From Mikania micrantha (lineage: Eukaryota > Streptophyta > Magnoliopsida > Asterales > Asteraceae): 64,000 bases of DNA. The translations under genes and the position numbers were made by a program. Location: assembly GCA_009363875.1 (NCBI GenBank), contig CM018680.1, positions 68,773,139 through 68,837,138 of the forward strand. Reading direction: 5' to 3'. Under the pieces are notes generated by a model that worked only from the letters and a program-made list of their open reading frames with translations, was not told the DNA's origin and made no database searches. This document shows, one piece after another, positions 33,361 to 44,653 of this stretch (its first letter is position 1; each line of letters starts with the position of its first letter).

Positions 33361-33661
33361 AAATAAATATTACCAAAATAATCAACACATTGAATTGACC
33401 GTTTCTAACTGCAGGTTGCTTGGTCAACACGTACACATTACCCCTATTCAAAAACATACAGAAATTTTGAAGTCAAACATCAAACTAACCCTTTTACGAG
33501 TCAAACTCTTTGTCTATATATAACTTCTATCACCTACTGGCAAATTCATTCATTCAACATCCCATCACCAAAACAACTTTTAAAACCTTAAAAGTTGCAA
33601 GCTTTATAAACATCTATCCATCTAAGTTTCTGTTTTTATAATCTTTTAATTAATTAAGACG
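33361..33661 (+). promoter_or_regulatory. Promoter and 5' leader of PIP copy 2
   Basis: Contains TTGACC at 33395-33400 and the inverted GGTCAA at 33422-33427, the core binding sites (W-boxes) of WRKY factors. A TATATATA box lies at 33515-33522, about 140 bases before the ATG. The TTGACC site and the surrounding 200 bases are also present in the broken copy (20583-20588), which supports their being functional promoter sequence. Confidence 0.6.
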
Positions 33662-33883
33662 ATGGCTTTCAAGAATTCATTCACCCTTTTCGTTTTTCTT
33701 GTTATCTTGATTGTTGTTATAATAAGCCCTGCAGTAGTTGAAAGTAGAGTCTTGTCTCAGGACTTTGCTGGTTCGAACCATCTTGTTACATATGCAACCG
33801 CGTATGAGAAGGCTAAGAACGGTATGTCGTTTTGGCTCCAACGGCTCGCTTCTGGTCCGAGCCCCAGAGGACCCGGTCATTAG
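33662..33883 (+). CDS. PIP-type secreted signalling peptide precursor (copy 2)
   Basis: This 73-residue precursor starts MAFKNSFTLF and has a hydrophobic signal peptide (about residues 7-26, ending near VVESR). A variable middle follows, then the C-terminal RLASGPSPRGPGH, residues 61-73. That 13-residue end matches, from memory, the mature PIP1 peptide of Arabidopsis, whose prolines are hydroxylated and which acts through RLK7 at the cell surface. Size, intronless form and the terminal His fit the family. W-boxes lie 235-270 bases upstream, consistent with pathogen-pattern induction. It is a paralogue of the minus-strand gene at 6321-6536 and of the broken copy at about 21085. Confidence 0.92.
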   Translation: MAFKNSFTLFVFLVILIVVIISPAVVESRVLSQDFAGSNHLVTYATAYEKAKNGMSFWLQRLASGPSPRGPGH

Positions 33884-34679
33884 TTTGGCTTAATGTATCT
33901 CGGATGATGATATGGTCTGGTGATGCAACTAGAAGAAGATATTCGTTGATTCTTTCTTTGTTTTTTAAGTTGTATATTTATAGAAAGACTTGAATGGAAT
34001 AAGTTTAGCAATTTTAAAGTGTAAAAGAGTTATGTGTTGTTTGTTAACCTTTAATATTCATTAAAAGGTTATCTTTTAATGTTTCATAACCTTTTAATAT
34101 TACATTTTAAGCATTCAGATTTAAGGTTGCCTCTTAACCGTTAAGAGGTTATAATTCATTAACATGTAGCATTTTAATTAAAAGGCTACCAAAACTATCC
34201 CTTGATTAATAATACATGTATCCATTTCTTTTAAAAGTGTTTTGTGTTTATAATGGTTCCAAACATTAAACGAGTTGATTGTCTCATGCATTTTACCCTT
34301 GTGACATAACTATCGTAAACCGGTCAGAGAGTTTGATATGCTATTTTTTTATCCATGTTTTAAAGAAAACTGGGTTTCAAAATAAAATGGTATATAATTC
34401 CCTTACAATGTTTTTTTATTTAATCTCCCTTGAATTTAATTTAATTAAAAAATGGGATAATGCTTTTGAGCCACTGATCATATCGATCATTGAATGGTTT
34501 AGATATGAGTTTTTGAAGTCTGGTAACATATGAGATCAGTTGTTCAATAGTGGATGCTATATAATATATATGTGTGAGTTTGCTCGCACGTATGCATGTA
34601 GATGGTTTCGAATGAGAGATATTTTGTTATGTACTATTTAACTTATTACTAAATACTATGAAGACATTATTACTTTACA
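33884..34679. other. 3' flank of PIP copy 2, intergenic
   Basis: Probable 3' UTR just after the stop. About 34050-34200 has inverted phrases around AACCTTTTAATATT / TTAAAAGGTTA that could fold. No other gene is supported. Confidence 0.35.
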
Positions 34680-34687
34680 ATTTTGAT

Positions 34688-34870
34688 CACTGTTGAAAAC
34701 CGGACCGGACCGGTCGAACCGGCATCCGGTGGGTGAACCGGTTTTTTTATTTTTTTTTTTTGATTATATATATATATAATGTTTATAAAATCATCTGGTT
34801 CTTAAATCCGGTCGGACCTCTGAACGGTAAGGAGACATATTTGATGTCCAGTTCGGTTCTGAAAACATTG
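34688..34870. mobile_element. Small hAT-type MITE, perfect 8-bp duplication
   Basis: Ends CACTGTTGAAAACCGG and GGTTCTGAAAACATTG; flanks ATTTTGAT at 34680-34687 and 34871-34878, identical. Only 183 bp, with GGACCGGACCGG near the left end. Related in sequence style to 30479-31155. Confidence 0.85.
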
Positions 34871-34909
34871 ATTTTGATAAAAAAATTTACCCTGGTACGT
34901 GCTGTCTTT

Positions 34910-35275
34910 TTCAAATAATAATATATTCTTATAGCAATAATCTGTAAAGTTTTGCTAAAATCAATCCAAATCTTTGCTCTTTTTCAAAATTCATTGTAAC
35001 TTTTGTAAAACGATTTCTTTGTTTATGTGTACGTGTAATTTTATCACCGTTAAGAACTATCATTTTTGTAAGTTTTTTACTTACATTAGTGTAATTATTA
35101 ATATACAAAACTTACAATAATGTTAACACTTAAAAGTGATGAATTTACACATACACATATAAGAAAAATGTGTTTAACATGTGTAACAATGATGTTCGAA
35201 AAAAAATAAAACATTTGGATTGATCTTGTCGAAGTTATACGGGTTATCGTTTTAAGAGTTGGTTATTCTAAGATT
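34910..35275. mobile_element. Foldback (inverted-repeat) element, copy 1
   Basis: Left and right halves are imperfect reverse complements around about 35095: ATCAATCCAAAT pairs with ATTTGGATTGAT, GTGTACGTGTAATTTTATCA with its complement near 35150, and TTGTAAGTTTT with AAAACTTACAA. A transcript would form a long hairpin. Same family as 41454-41840. Confidence 0.65.
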
Positions 35276-35951
35276 AGAATCTTGTATATTACACACACAC
35301 ACAATGAATAATTTGAAAACCCACTTGAGTTGAAAAAAATCCACATAAAAACCTTGTGTAAAATTTGATTTTTTTATTTAAGTATGTAATATATATGTTA
35401 TTATAATAAAATAAAATATATATAAGCATTTGTAACACATTTGTTACAGAATGACGTTTTTACATTGTTTAATATAAAGACCAAATATGTTACATAAGTG
35501 TAACAAACACATATATTTTTTAGTTTTTTATTTTCTTATAAGAACCTTATTACATACCAAACCATTTCATAATTAATTTACTCATTGATAAATAGATTCA
35601 TATATATGTATTCACCCGTCAATAAAATAAGTTTGAATGTTTAATCCTTTTTCTTTGAACTCGTCTATATAAGAGACTTCTCAGCCCATGTTATCTATCT
35701 ATCTATTTAATAAATTAAAGAATAAAGTCTATGCACACTTGTTATATTCTATAACATTTTAAAATTGATTTTTCAACTGTCTTTCATTTTCTTCTCTTTT
35801 GTTTATTAATTATTAACAATTAATTATTTTATTTAATTTGATTATAATAGAATTACAATATTAGTCATATTTTTATAAAACATCTTTAGAACACGTGTTT
35901 AATTAGCCGGCAAGCTATCATAACTAAATGATCTTAAATACTTAAACCTAG
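35276..35951. other. AT-rich intergenic stretch
   Basis: No gene. Short AC and ATCT microsatellites near 35292 and 35693. Confidence 0.35.
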
Positions 35952-35959
35952 CTAAAAAC

Positions 35960-36314
35960 TAGAAGTGTTTAAAAATAGATATCTGTGAGTTTATATATCC
36001 AAAATTTCTGATATTAAATTTCAATATCTGGATGTGAAATTTCATATTCGAATATTTAAACAGATTTCTAAATTCTATATAAAAAAAATTTGGGATATTC
36101 GAAATACCCAGAATGTATCCAAAATATACAAAAATTTATCGGTTAAGAAAATTATTAAAATAAACTGCTTTTTTAGTTAGTTCGGATATCCAAAAAAGTT
36201 TAAAATAGGTAACTAAATCCGAAATTCCAGATACCCAAATTTCTAATATTTCAAGTTTGCATTTTTGGATATTCCGGGTTCAATTTCGAATACATGCTTT
36301 TTTTAACACCCATA
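35960..36314. mobile_element. hAT-like non-autonomous element
   Basis: Ends TAGAAGTGTTTAAAAA and TTTTTTTAACACCCATA; flanks CTAAAAAC (35952-35959) and ATAAAAAC (36315-36322) agree at 7 of 8 bases. 355 bp, no coding capacity. Confidence 0.65.
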
Positions 36315-37540
36315 ATAAAAACAAGATGCTAGGATTGTCATTTCGCCACTAAAAACTAAAAAGTATATGTTGCAAAAATAAGTGCCACTCTGATATACAA
36401 CCTAGCTAGAAACATCAAAAATCTGAATGCAAAGGAAAAAAACAATAACTCATATGCCATGATAACATTATTCTTCTTATTAATGTTTAACATATATATA
36501 ACAATATACAAAGTTGGAAAACTTGTATATGATATGGGTCAAATAAAAAAACTTAAACAATAATTGGTAAAAATAATTCAGGAATTATGAAACCACCAAC
36601 ACTTAAATGGATAAACAAAAATTGAATTCAAAATCTATTTTTTAATATCATTAATATCTAACTTTTTTATCTGATAAGAAAGAGAAGTAAAGAAACAATA
36701 AAGATGAATAGACACCAAAATATGACACATGTTATCTTATTTAATAAAAGAGATACGAAAAACATGTCGAGATAAAATAACAGGGTGACATGTCTACCGA
36801 TTTATTTATTAATATTTGTATTCTCTGTGTGTGAATTCAAATTAAATTTGAAGTTATAAAATAATATGGCAACACGTGGTAGTCAAATAAGTAATATTTA
36901 GTCCAAAACATGTGAATGAAATTGTTGAAAAGCAAGTGTGTGCCTCGTATTACGTTGCATCTTTGAATGGCGTAGATTAAATTTTAATTACGTTATGCTC
37001 CAAAATAGACTTTTAATTTTCTCTCTTAATCATGTCACCTATTTTCCTAACTTTTCAAAAATAATTGATATTTTAATATTTTTTTAGAGTATGATACGTT
37101 GTACAAATACCACAAGGCTAGCTAAAAATATAACCCCCCACCCCCTCCCTCACCACCACCACACCCCCACCCCAACCAATCAACCATATATCCTGGACCT
37201 CAATGAGAAAAAAATAAATTTCAAACTTGTCATATTTCTATTTTTAAAAAAAGGTTTTTTTAAGGTGGTTCAACTAACACTTTCTCTGAAAAAAAAAAGC
37301 CTTCTTAAAAATAATGTTTAATAAAAGATTAAATTTAAAGTCTTTCATAAAACTTAAAAGAAATTGTAAACAAATAATTTTTTTTAATAAACACAAATAG
37401 GTTTTTATGTTAGAATATTTGTTTTCTAAAATTTAAATAAAAAGGCATTTTCTCTGAAAATTTAAGCGTGAAAGTTTATAAATCTTGATCCATGATCTAA
37501 TAATTATCTAATAATATACAATATCATAGAATGATACAAT
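36315..37540. other. AT-rich intergenic stretch with a C-rich patch
   Basis: Strand-biased C-rich patch (CCCCACCCCCTCCCTCACC) at about 37133-37185, in AT-rich surroundings. The 76-codon frame across it is low complexity and not a credible gene. Confidence 0.35.
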
Positions 37541-37555
37541 TATATAATTAAAATT

Positions 37556-37718
37556 AACCAATGGCTTCTAGCCTAATGGTTACCCCCTTAACTTCCCTAT
37601 GGCAGGTCCTGGGTTCGAATCCGGGCTGAGGCATATTTGCTGAAGCAAGGTCAGGGGGTTTACCCAGTTGTGGGGTTCCTCCTGGTGTCGTTGTACCAAG
37701 CCGTTCAAAAAAAATATA
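37556..37718 (+). mobile_element. tRNA-derived SINE with perfect 15-bp target duplication
   Basis: A-box-like TAGCCTAATGGTTAC (about 37570), B-box GGTTCGAATCC (about 37612-37622), tail CCAAGCCGTTCAAAAAAAA. Flanked by TATATAATTAAAATT at 37541-37555 and 37719-37733. Confidence 0.88.
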
Positions 37719-37819
37719 TATATAATTAAAATTTGTTTCAATAGTTGGCGTTGGAAATCGTATTCAAGTAGATAATCCCCAAAAACTAATAATAGTAATT
37801 AATAAATAAAAAAGCACAT

Positions 37820-37877
37820 CCAATGGTTTAATTATTGTGTAATTTAAGTGAAAAGTAAGCTTGGCCGTTCAAAAAAA
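37820..37877 (+). mobile_element. 5'-truncated SINE tail
   Basis: ATTGTGTAATTTAAGTG, then GTAAGCTTGGCCGTTCAAAAAAA: only the 3' part of a SINE whose tail resembles the minus-strand copy near 43430-43490. Confidence 0.5.
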
Positions 37878-38730
37878 GGTAATTAATAAATAAAAAATCT
37901 CCATCATTAAAATATAATAACAATATAACATTATTAATCTTATAAAATTATTAATTAAATATATGATACGTATAAACTTTATAAGTGTACATAAAATTAC
38001 ATACAAATTATTATAAATAAAAAAATAAAGAATTTTAAATTTTATAAATAAAATAATAAAGTCTTTGATAAATAATAAACCAGTCGAGCATGAGCAAATA
38101 TCATTCTTGAAAAACTAGTCACAAGATGAGCTTGATCTTTAGAAGTAGAGATCGAAACGAGTTAATAATAAAAGAAAGTAGAAGATATTAAATAGAAAAT
38201 AAAAAAGATCACATCTTCCCTATATCACATGATTTAGTACAAAAAAATAAAAATATAGTATGAAAAACAAAAAATACATTATAAAAAACATAAAACCCAG
38301 TACAAGAAAAATACAGAACAAAAAAATCTAGTAATAAAATCTGCACAAAAAATATGAGGTTAATCATATTACGATCACTAAACTAAACTATCTTTGACCA
38401 AATTGTCAACTTTGGTCCTCCATCTTCACTGTTTTGCATATATGTGTGTGTTTTTATATAAGGGTTTTGGTAAAAACTAAAAACTAAAAAGTTTTCATGC
38501 GAAAATATTGACTTTTATCTTAGAAAATAAAAGATCAAATTTTAAGATAAATTGTATATATAATTTAATATTCTTATTTTGGAATGTGGGTGTTTGAATG
38601 CGTTTATTATTCACCTACAAGAAGTTTGAAAACACGTGGAACAAACCAATCAAAGTACTGTTTTCTTAAATTGCAATTTCAACCCTTATGAAAATATCGT
38701 AACACCCCTTCACACTTTGTCTTTTACATC
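37878..38730. other. AT-rich intergenic stretch
   Basis: No gene or element recognised. Confidence 0.35.
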
Positions 38731-38738
38731 CTTCAATT

Positions 38739-39425
38739 TAGGGGTGAGCAAAAAACCGAAAAAACCGAACCGGAACCGAATTAACCGAAAAAACCGAACC
38801 TAAAAAACCGAACCGAATGAAAAACCGGGAAAAACCGAACCGAAAAAAACCGAAACCGAATTTTTCGGTTCGGTTGCGGTTTTTCATTTTATAAAAACCG
38901 AAAAAAACCGAACCGAACCGATTTTTAATATTTCTTAAAAATTAATATATATATATATATTTATATTTATATATAATGCTATTTCCATACTTATTTAATG
39001 GGAAAAAACATACAAAAAGTATACCGTTGGAGATGATAAAAATTTAGATTATATAAAATCTATCATTTTAAAAGGTAAATATCGGAATTATTGCATATTT
39101 AGTTATTTACTTTTGTTTTTTTTAAATGTAAGAACATGGTGGTAATTATTTTGTTTTTTAATTAATTGGTGCTCGATCAATTAATTTATTAATTGTTAAA
39201 CATGTTTGTATTTTTAATGTCGGGCGTAAGAGCGAACAAAAAAAAACAAAACAAAACAAAACAAAAAAAAACCGAAAAAACCGAAAACCGAACCGAAACC
39301 GACAAAAAAACCGAAAACCGAAAAACCGAAAACCGAACGGTTTGTAATAACTAAAAACCGACTATGTCGGTTTCGGTTGCGGTTTTAGCCAAAAACCGAA
39401 CCGAACCGAACCGTGCACACCCCTA
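38739..39425. mobile_element. hAT-type non-autonomous element rich in AACCGAA repeats, perfect 8-bp duplication
   Basis: Ends TAGGGGTGAGCA and TGCACACCCCTA; flanks CTTCAATT at 38731-38738 and 39426-39433, identical. Both subterminal parts (about 38750-38930 and 39265-39415) are made of degenerate ACCGAA/TTCGGT units, candidate transposase-binding repeats. 687 bp, no coding capacity. Confidence 0.88.
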
Positions 39426-39433
39426 CTTCAATT

Positions 39434-40568
39434 TTCTATTTTCCCCCCTTTTTTAACCCGATAGACGCAAATTTTCTAGTTGAGTCGGGGAGTTTTATAG
39501 CTGTAGGTTTTCTTTTGAGTAGATGTGTCGGGTCACAATGCTCTGTTATTTGGACATAAAGATGATATATTTGTTCAGTGATTCCGGGTGACCAGACGTT
39601 TACTGTTCAAAAATAGACGCAATTTTTCATTGTAATTTTTGTTTAAAACTGAGTTTGTGCAAGATGGCATCAAAGTTATCAAAGCACAAATGTAAAAGCA
39701 TCAATGTTTGTTTAACTTTTCTGCTAAAAGGGCATTTAGCCTATTGATATCTTGAGTATAATAGATGACACCTTCTTTAAATGTTAGGAGTTTAAATATT
39801 ACGGTTAGCATGTGTTGATCAAATAAAAATAAATAAATTTCCCTTTACTTAAACGTAGTTTTGTTTTGTTTTCTTTTTTCTTTTTAATTCCAACTTCTCT
39901 TTTTATTAATTAAAGTCTTAGATTTATTTTAAAACTTTTCTTATATGTTTTTCTTGCGTGAACTGGATTCTAAACTCAATTACTAGAACTTCTATGAACA
40001 CATGTTTAGAGTGTGTAGGGTGGGGCATGGACATCTAGGTGACGGTCACACCCCTCCAACTGTTACACATATGGAGTGATGCCGGCATGACGGCTCAGGC
40101 GTGAGCCAGTCACGACAGTGAGAGGAAGAGAAAGAGAAAGAAAGGAGAGGATGATGGAATGACTGATGATGAGATGATGATGGTAACATATATGTATGTG
40201 AAGAGGGTGTGATGTGAATAATTGTTTACCCTTCATTATATGACGCCTAGGTGAAATAAAGAAGAGGTGATGATTACACGTATTTTGTATTTTTTTTATG
40301 TAAGATTATCAAGTAGCAAGATAGTTTGAAGTTGTTTTGTAAAACCTAATGTTTTGTATATGCTTGGAAACAGTTGTTCTTTTATAAAATTTTCATAAAC
40401 ATTGTAATCTCATATGTTTTTACGATTAGGCTGTAAAAATAGGCCATCACCTTTTTTATAATCCAAATAAAAATAAACATTTATTTGGAGTCACGTACAA
40501 GAGTTTTCAAGTGGAACACGACGACATACCTACCACGATGTACGGCAACGTTACCTCATTTATAATTA
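39434..40568. other. Intergenic with a repeat-like block
   Basis: About 40015-40260 has GC-richer, repeat-like sequence (GGGTGGGGCATGGAC, GGCGTGAGCCAGTCACG) like the block at 23570-23935. No gene. Confidence 0.35.
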
Positions 40569-40988
40569 TCTAGTCATACTACTAATAAATGATTCCAAAT
40601 AATTATTCTAACATTTACTTTCTAATTTAAATGATAAATATATAAAAAACATTCTTTTATTTATAAAATCATATTTAAGGAATGTTTAAGTAAAAAAATT
40701 TTGTTGTTAATTTAGTATAGTGTTAAAATTTTTAAATTTTATAACAATGTTATAAAATTTTGAAATTCATAATATAAGCATAAACTCAATACCAAATTTC
40801 TTAATTTCAAACAAACCAACAAATGTGTTGTACAAAATAAACATTTAAAGGTTTAAATTGTAATTATACTTCTATTTTATATTGTTTTATGCAATAAAAT
40901 TCTTTTAATTATATTCTTAAATATAATAAAAATCATAAAATTACATAATTTTTTTTAAACCCGTGTAATACACGGGTTTATAACCTAG
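40569..40988 (+). mobile_element. Short non-autonomous Helitron
   Basis: Left end TCTAGTCATACTACTAATAA. Right end has the perfect palindrome AACCCGTGTAATACACGGGT (within 40957-40979) followed by TATAACCTAG (CTAG at 40985-40988). Flanking bases A (40568) and T (40989). 420 bp, no coding capacity. Confidence 0.75.
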
Positions 40989-41403
40989 TTAGAAATATAT
41001 GCATTACATAGGATTGGATCAATAAAATAATATGTTGTTAGTATAAGTGAAAAAATAAATAAAAATAGTTGAAAATGAATATTATATAACGTATTATTCT
41101 TAAAATAAAAATTAACAAAGAAAATAATAAATTATTATTTAATTTCTAAAAATATAATTTTTAATATCATCATTATTTAATAAAAGAATTATATAAATGA
41201 AGACATGATACATGATAGAAAATCATAAAAAAGTAGGATTAGGGTTAAAGATTTAATTCGTAAGACCTAACAGGGATTTAGAATAATAGTGTCTTTCAAA
41301 CATAGATTTATATCTTAATTTTTAAAAGAACGTTTTCTTCCTCTACTATACATGTGCGTATGCATTTGTTTCTTGTGTCTAATAACACACACACACACAT
41401 ATA

Positions 41404-41450
<47 letters not shown>

Positions 41451-41453
41451 ATA
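40989..41453. other. AT-rich intergenic stretch with CA/TATATG microsatellites
   Basis: A run of CACACA then (TATATG)n at about 41387-41450. No gene. Confidence 0.45.
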
Positions 41454-41836
41454 AGATTGGGATCAAATAATAACCCACTTTTAAAGCAATAACCCAGATA
41501 ACTTTGCCGAGATGAAGTCAAATCTTGGATCTTTTTTTAAACATCATTGTAACACATTTAGAACACTATGTTCTTTTATGAGCTTGCGAAAATTCATCAT
41601 CGTTTGATAGTTTACATCGTTGTAAGTTTTGGGCCTAAAACAGCTACAGTGGTGTAAATCAAAAGCTTACAACGATGATATCTGTTAAACGGTGATGTAT
41701 TTTCACAAACTCATAAATGAACATAGTGTTTTAAATATGTTACAATGATGTTCAAAAAAAATCCAATATTTGGTTTCATCTTGGCAAAGCTATGGGTTAT
41801 TGCTTTAAGAGTAGGTTGTTATTTGAACGTACACTT

Positions 41837-41840
<4 letters not shown>
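41454..41840. mobile_element. Foldback (inverted-repeat) element, copy 2
   Basis: Two arms of about 190 bp are imperfect reverse complements: AAAGCAATAACCCA with TGGGTTATTGCTTT, AACATCATTGTAACA with TGTTACAATGATGTT, TACATCGTTGTAAGTTTT with its complement near 41665. The loop lies near 41645. Same family as 34910-35275; a transcript would form a long, mostly paired hairpin. Confidence 0.75.
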
Positions 41841-41841
<1 letters not shown>

Positions 41842-41879
<38 letters not shown>

Positions 41880-42590
41880 CATTTATTATATCATCATTTC
41901 GCTTAGGTTGTTATCTCTTAATATTTATATTTATGTATTTTGTTTGATTACGCACACATGTTTGTGTTTGCATGTTTGTTCACGAGCCAAATGTCTCTTT
42001 AAAAGCAGTCACTTTTACTCAAAGATAGAAATAATGTTTTACTAAATCATATTACAATTAAGTTACATAAATTAGATATGACTATTGTATCTATACAAAT
42101 CTGATTATTTTCAAGAATTTCAAAATTTTGAATCCTTGATATTTCAGATTGGAAGCCTGGTTTTAAATTCGAATCGTTTTACTCACACCTATTAAAACAA
42201 GTGTAACTTTGATTTTAGTAAAGAAAAGTTGATAATTTTTAGTAAATTTATAATTAATTAGAAGTTAAATTTGTGAAAAGAAAAAAAGAATGAAGATAAG
42301 TTATATGCTTTAATTTTGGATTTAAATTCAAACTTTTATTTTCAAAAAATAACAAAGACAAATTTTTACAATTTTTTTTATTTTTTAAATATATATAATA
42401 ATTAAAACAAAATATAACTTTTATCATATCTTCAATTTACATCAGGCTCTATAATTTAACCGAATCTTATGTTGTTTTTTCTTTAAAATAAGGTTTTATG
42501 AACACTTGATTATAAATTAAAATAAAATAAAATAAAAAAAGCAAGAGCGATTCTTACAACAATATGTCCTAACTTTAAATTTTGATAAAC
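41842..42590. other. AT-rich intergenic stretch
   Basis: Starts with a (TA)n run at about 41842-41876; otherwise nothing recognised. Confidence 0.4.
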
Positions 42591-42599
42591 AATACAATG

Positions 42600-42903
42600 T
42601 AGGGGTGTTTACTGTTGAACGGGTCAACTCGATCAGATTTCGGGTTAATCAAGTCGGGCTATAAAAAATATTGACCCGCAACCCGATCCAAATAACGTTT
42701 AGGTTAATCGGGTTACGTGTTATTCGAGTTGGATTAATCGGGTTAACATTTATTTGCTATTATCTTGACCCAATTTTAAATTGTTATAAATAATTTATTT
42801 TAAATGAGTTAAATAATATATAGTTTGATTAATAGCCACAGTTATACGTAGTTAACGTAATTAAATATTTTAGTGAAAAGTTAAATAGATTTTATATTTA
42901 ATA

Positions 42904-42952
<49 letters not shown>

Positions 42953-43101
42953 ATCATATCCTTTTTTGGGTTTTTTAGGTTAACCCAAAACCCGACTAAC
43001 TTTAAAAACATACTTAAAACTCGATCCTATTAACAGTTCGGTTTAATAGGTTTTTGACCCAATTAAGCTTTATTCGGGTTTCGGTACTTTTGACACCCCT
43101 A
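42600..43101. mobile_element. hAT-like non-autonomous element
   Basis: Ends TAGGGGTGTTTAC and TTTGACACCCCTA with internal GGGTTAATCGGGTT phrases, closely like 47277-47920. The 8-base flanks (ATACAATG and AGAATTTG) match poorly, so it is an older insertion. A (TA)n run lies at 42909-42942. Confidence 0.65.
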
Positions 43102-43424
43102 AGAATTTGTTTGACACGTGTTTTATAAATTTGTATCAAAACCATTATAATTGTGTCCCAACTCCCAAAAGGAACGGAGGATATTTAGGGTTGGGGGCCA
43201 CAATCCTCCTAGAGTAATTTTATGAGTTTTTAGTTCAAATTTAATATTTGTTGAGTTCACCCTTTAAATTTATGAGTTTGGCCTTCACCGTTGTATATCG
43301 TGGCAAGTTCCAGCACCGACTTCTGGAGTATTTATAAACTTTGATTTGTTGCGGTGGTGTACTGGTCTGTTATGATAAACATATTTGTAAATAGCACATC
43401 AAATTCATTATATTTTTTCAAACA
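43102..43424. other. Intergenic
   Basis: No gene or element recognised. Confidence 0.35.
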
Positions 43425-43545
43425 GCTAAGCTTACTCACACCTAAATTACACAATAATTATACCATTGCATGGATTTGAATCCATGACCTTCTATTCTAA
43501 GAGGCAAGCCTCTACCAAGTGGGTTAGTCTCACATTAGCATCAAA
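43425..43545 (-). mobile_element. SINE fragment (tRNA-like head)
   Basis: The minus strand carries CACTTGGTAGAGGCTTGCCT and the B-box GGATTCAAATCC (about 43468-43479), then a tail like the fragment at 37820. It looks tRNA-derived but does not fold as a real tRNA. Confidence 0.5.
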
Positions 43546-44176
43546 TGCATTATATCAATACATGAAAATTTAAAAGTTTGATTCATTGTTACTATGAGAT
43601 TTTAAGTTCCCTTCTATCATATTACTATTGAGAAAAAAAAAACCTCATGACCAAACCATAATCAAAATATGGTATTATTTTAGAATATAAGAAATTAAAT
43701 TCATTACTTAAATATAATTTTTGGGAATTTATTTTTTAATATATAGCATGAACTATTATTTGCCGACAACAATCCATATTAACAATTAATTTGACCAAGC
43801 AATAGCTTTCACCTTTTAACTTATTTTGTCAAGAACAATCCTTCTCTAACAAATAACTAGCCACAAGTAATTTAAAAAAAAAAACTATGAGTTAGTTATT
43901 TGTTAAAGTAAAATTGTTCTTAACCAAGTAAAGGGTTGTTTGATACTTATTAATGATTTTATTAAAAGGTTACATCTCAATTAATTGTTTGTTTCACTAA
44001 AAATAATACATCGGAATCAGTCACAACCTATTAACCATTAAAGTTTTAAATAAAATTTAATGACTCAAACCTCTTATTATATCAGTAGTTAATGAAACAA
44101 ACTAAACTTTAAATAAAAGATGACAAAGTCACAGATCAAATCGTTGATACGGATTAACAACAGTCAATGGTTTATA
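43546..44176. other. AT-rich intergenic stretch
   Basis: No gene or element recognised. Confidence 0.35.
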
Positions 44177-44191
44177 CTAAATATTTTTAAA

Positions 44192-44474
44192 TTATCCAAT
44201 AAAGTTTGCCTAATAGTTAAGGCTTGACTCTTTCTTTTTATAGACTAGGATTCAAGTCTAGCTGGTAACATTTTAGTGGATATTATGTGAGGGGAAGAAT
44301 CTTGAGCTTAATTCTGGATTCTGAATCAATGGAGACGAGAGTTTAGCTATTACACGGGTTCCTGTGCATCAGGGGTACGATCTCACGGTCGGCGATCGAG
44401 GAATCGATCTTAGTTACTAGTTGTCAGGATAACTAAAGGTAACACGATGGGACCCTCTGTAGTTCAAAAAAAAA
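44192..44474 (+). mobile_element. tRNA-derived SINE upstream of the FKBP gene
   Basis: Head GCCTAATAGTTAAGGCTTG, B-box-like GGATTCAAGTC (about 44249), tail TAGTTCAAAAAAAAA. Flanks CTAAATATTTTTAAA (44177-44191) and CTAACTATTTTTAAA (44475-44489) match at 14 of 15 bases. It lies 180 bp before the FKBP start codon. Confidence 0.75.
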
Positions 44475-44653
44475 CTAACTATTTTTAAAATTCCAATTTA
44501 AACTACTTTGCCTAGAGTATTTTATAAACTTATTTTTTTAAAAATAAAATAATAAAAAAACTCCGAAAAACGGTTGCCGTTTCTGTGCATCACGCATTCA
44601 CGCTATCACCATTATCCATTCGTTTATTCTCTCACTTCATTTCTGAATCAACA

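Noticed and set aside
37131..37185. C-rich patch as a possible G-quadruplex or gene start
   Set aside because: The G-runs on the opposite strand are irregularly spaced and the patch is isolated in AT-rich DNA; no gene follows.
43455..43530. Possible tRNA gene
   Set aside because: Has B-box-like sequence but no complete cloverleaf; fits a SINE head with a shared SINE tail.
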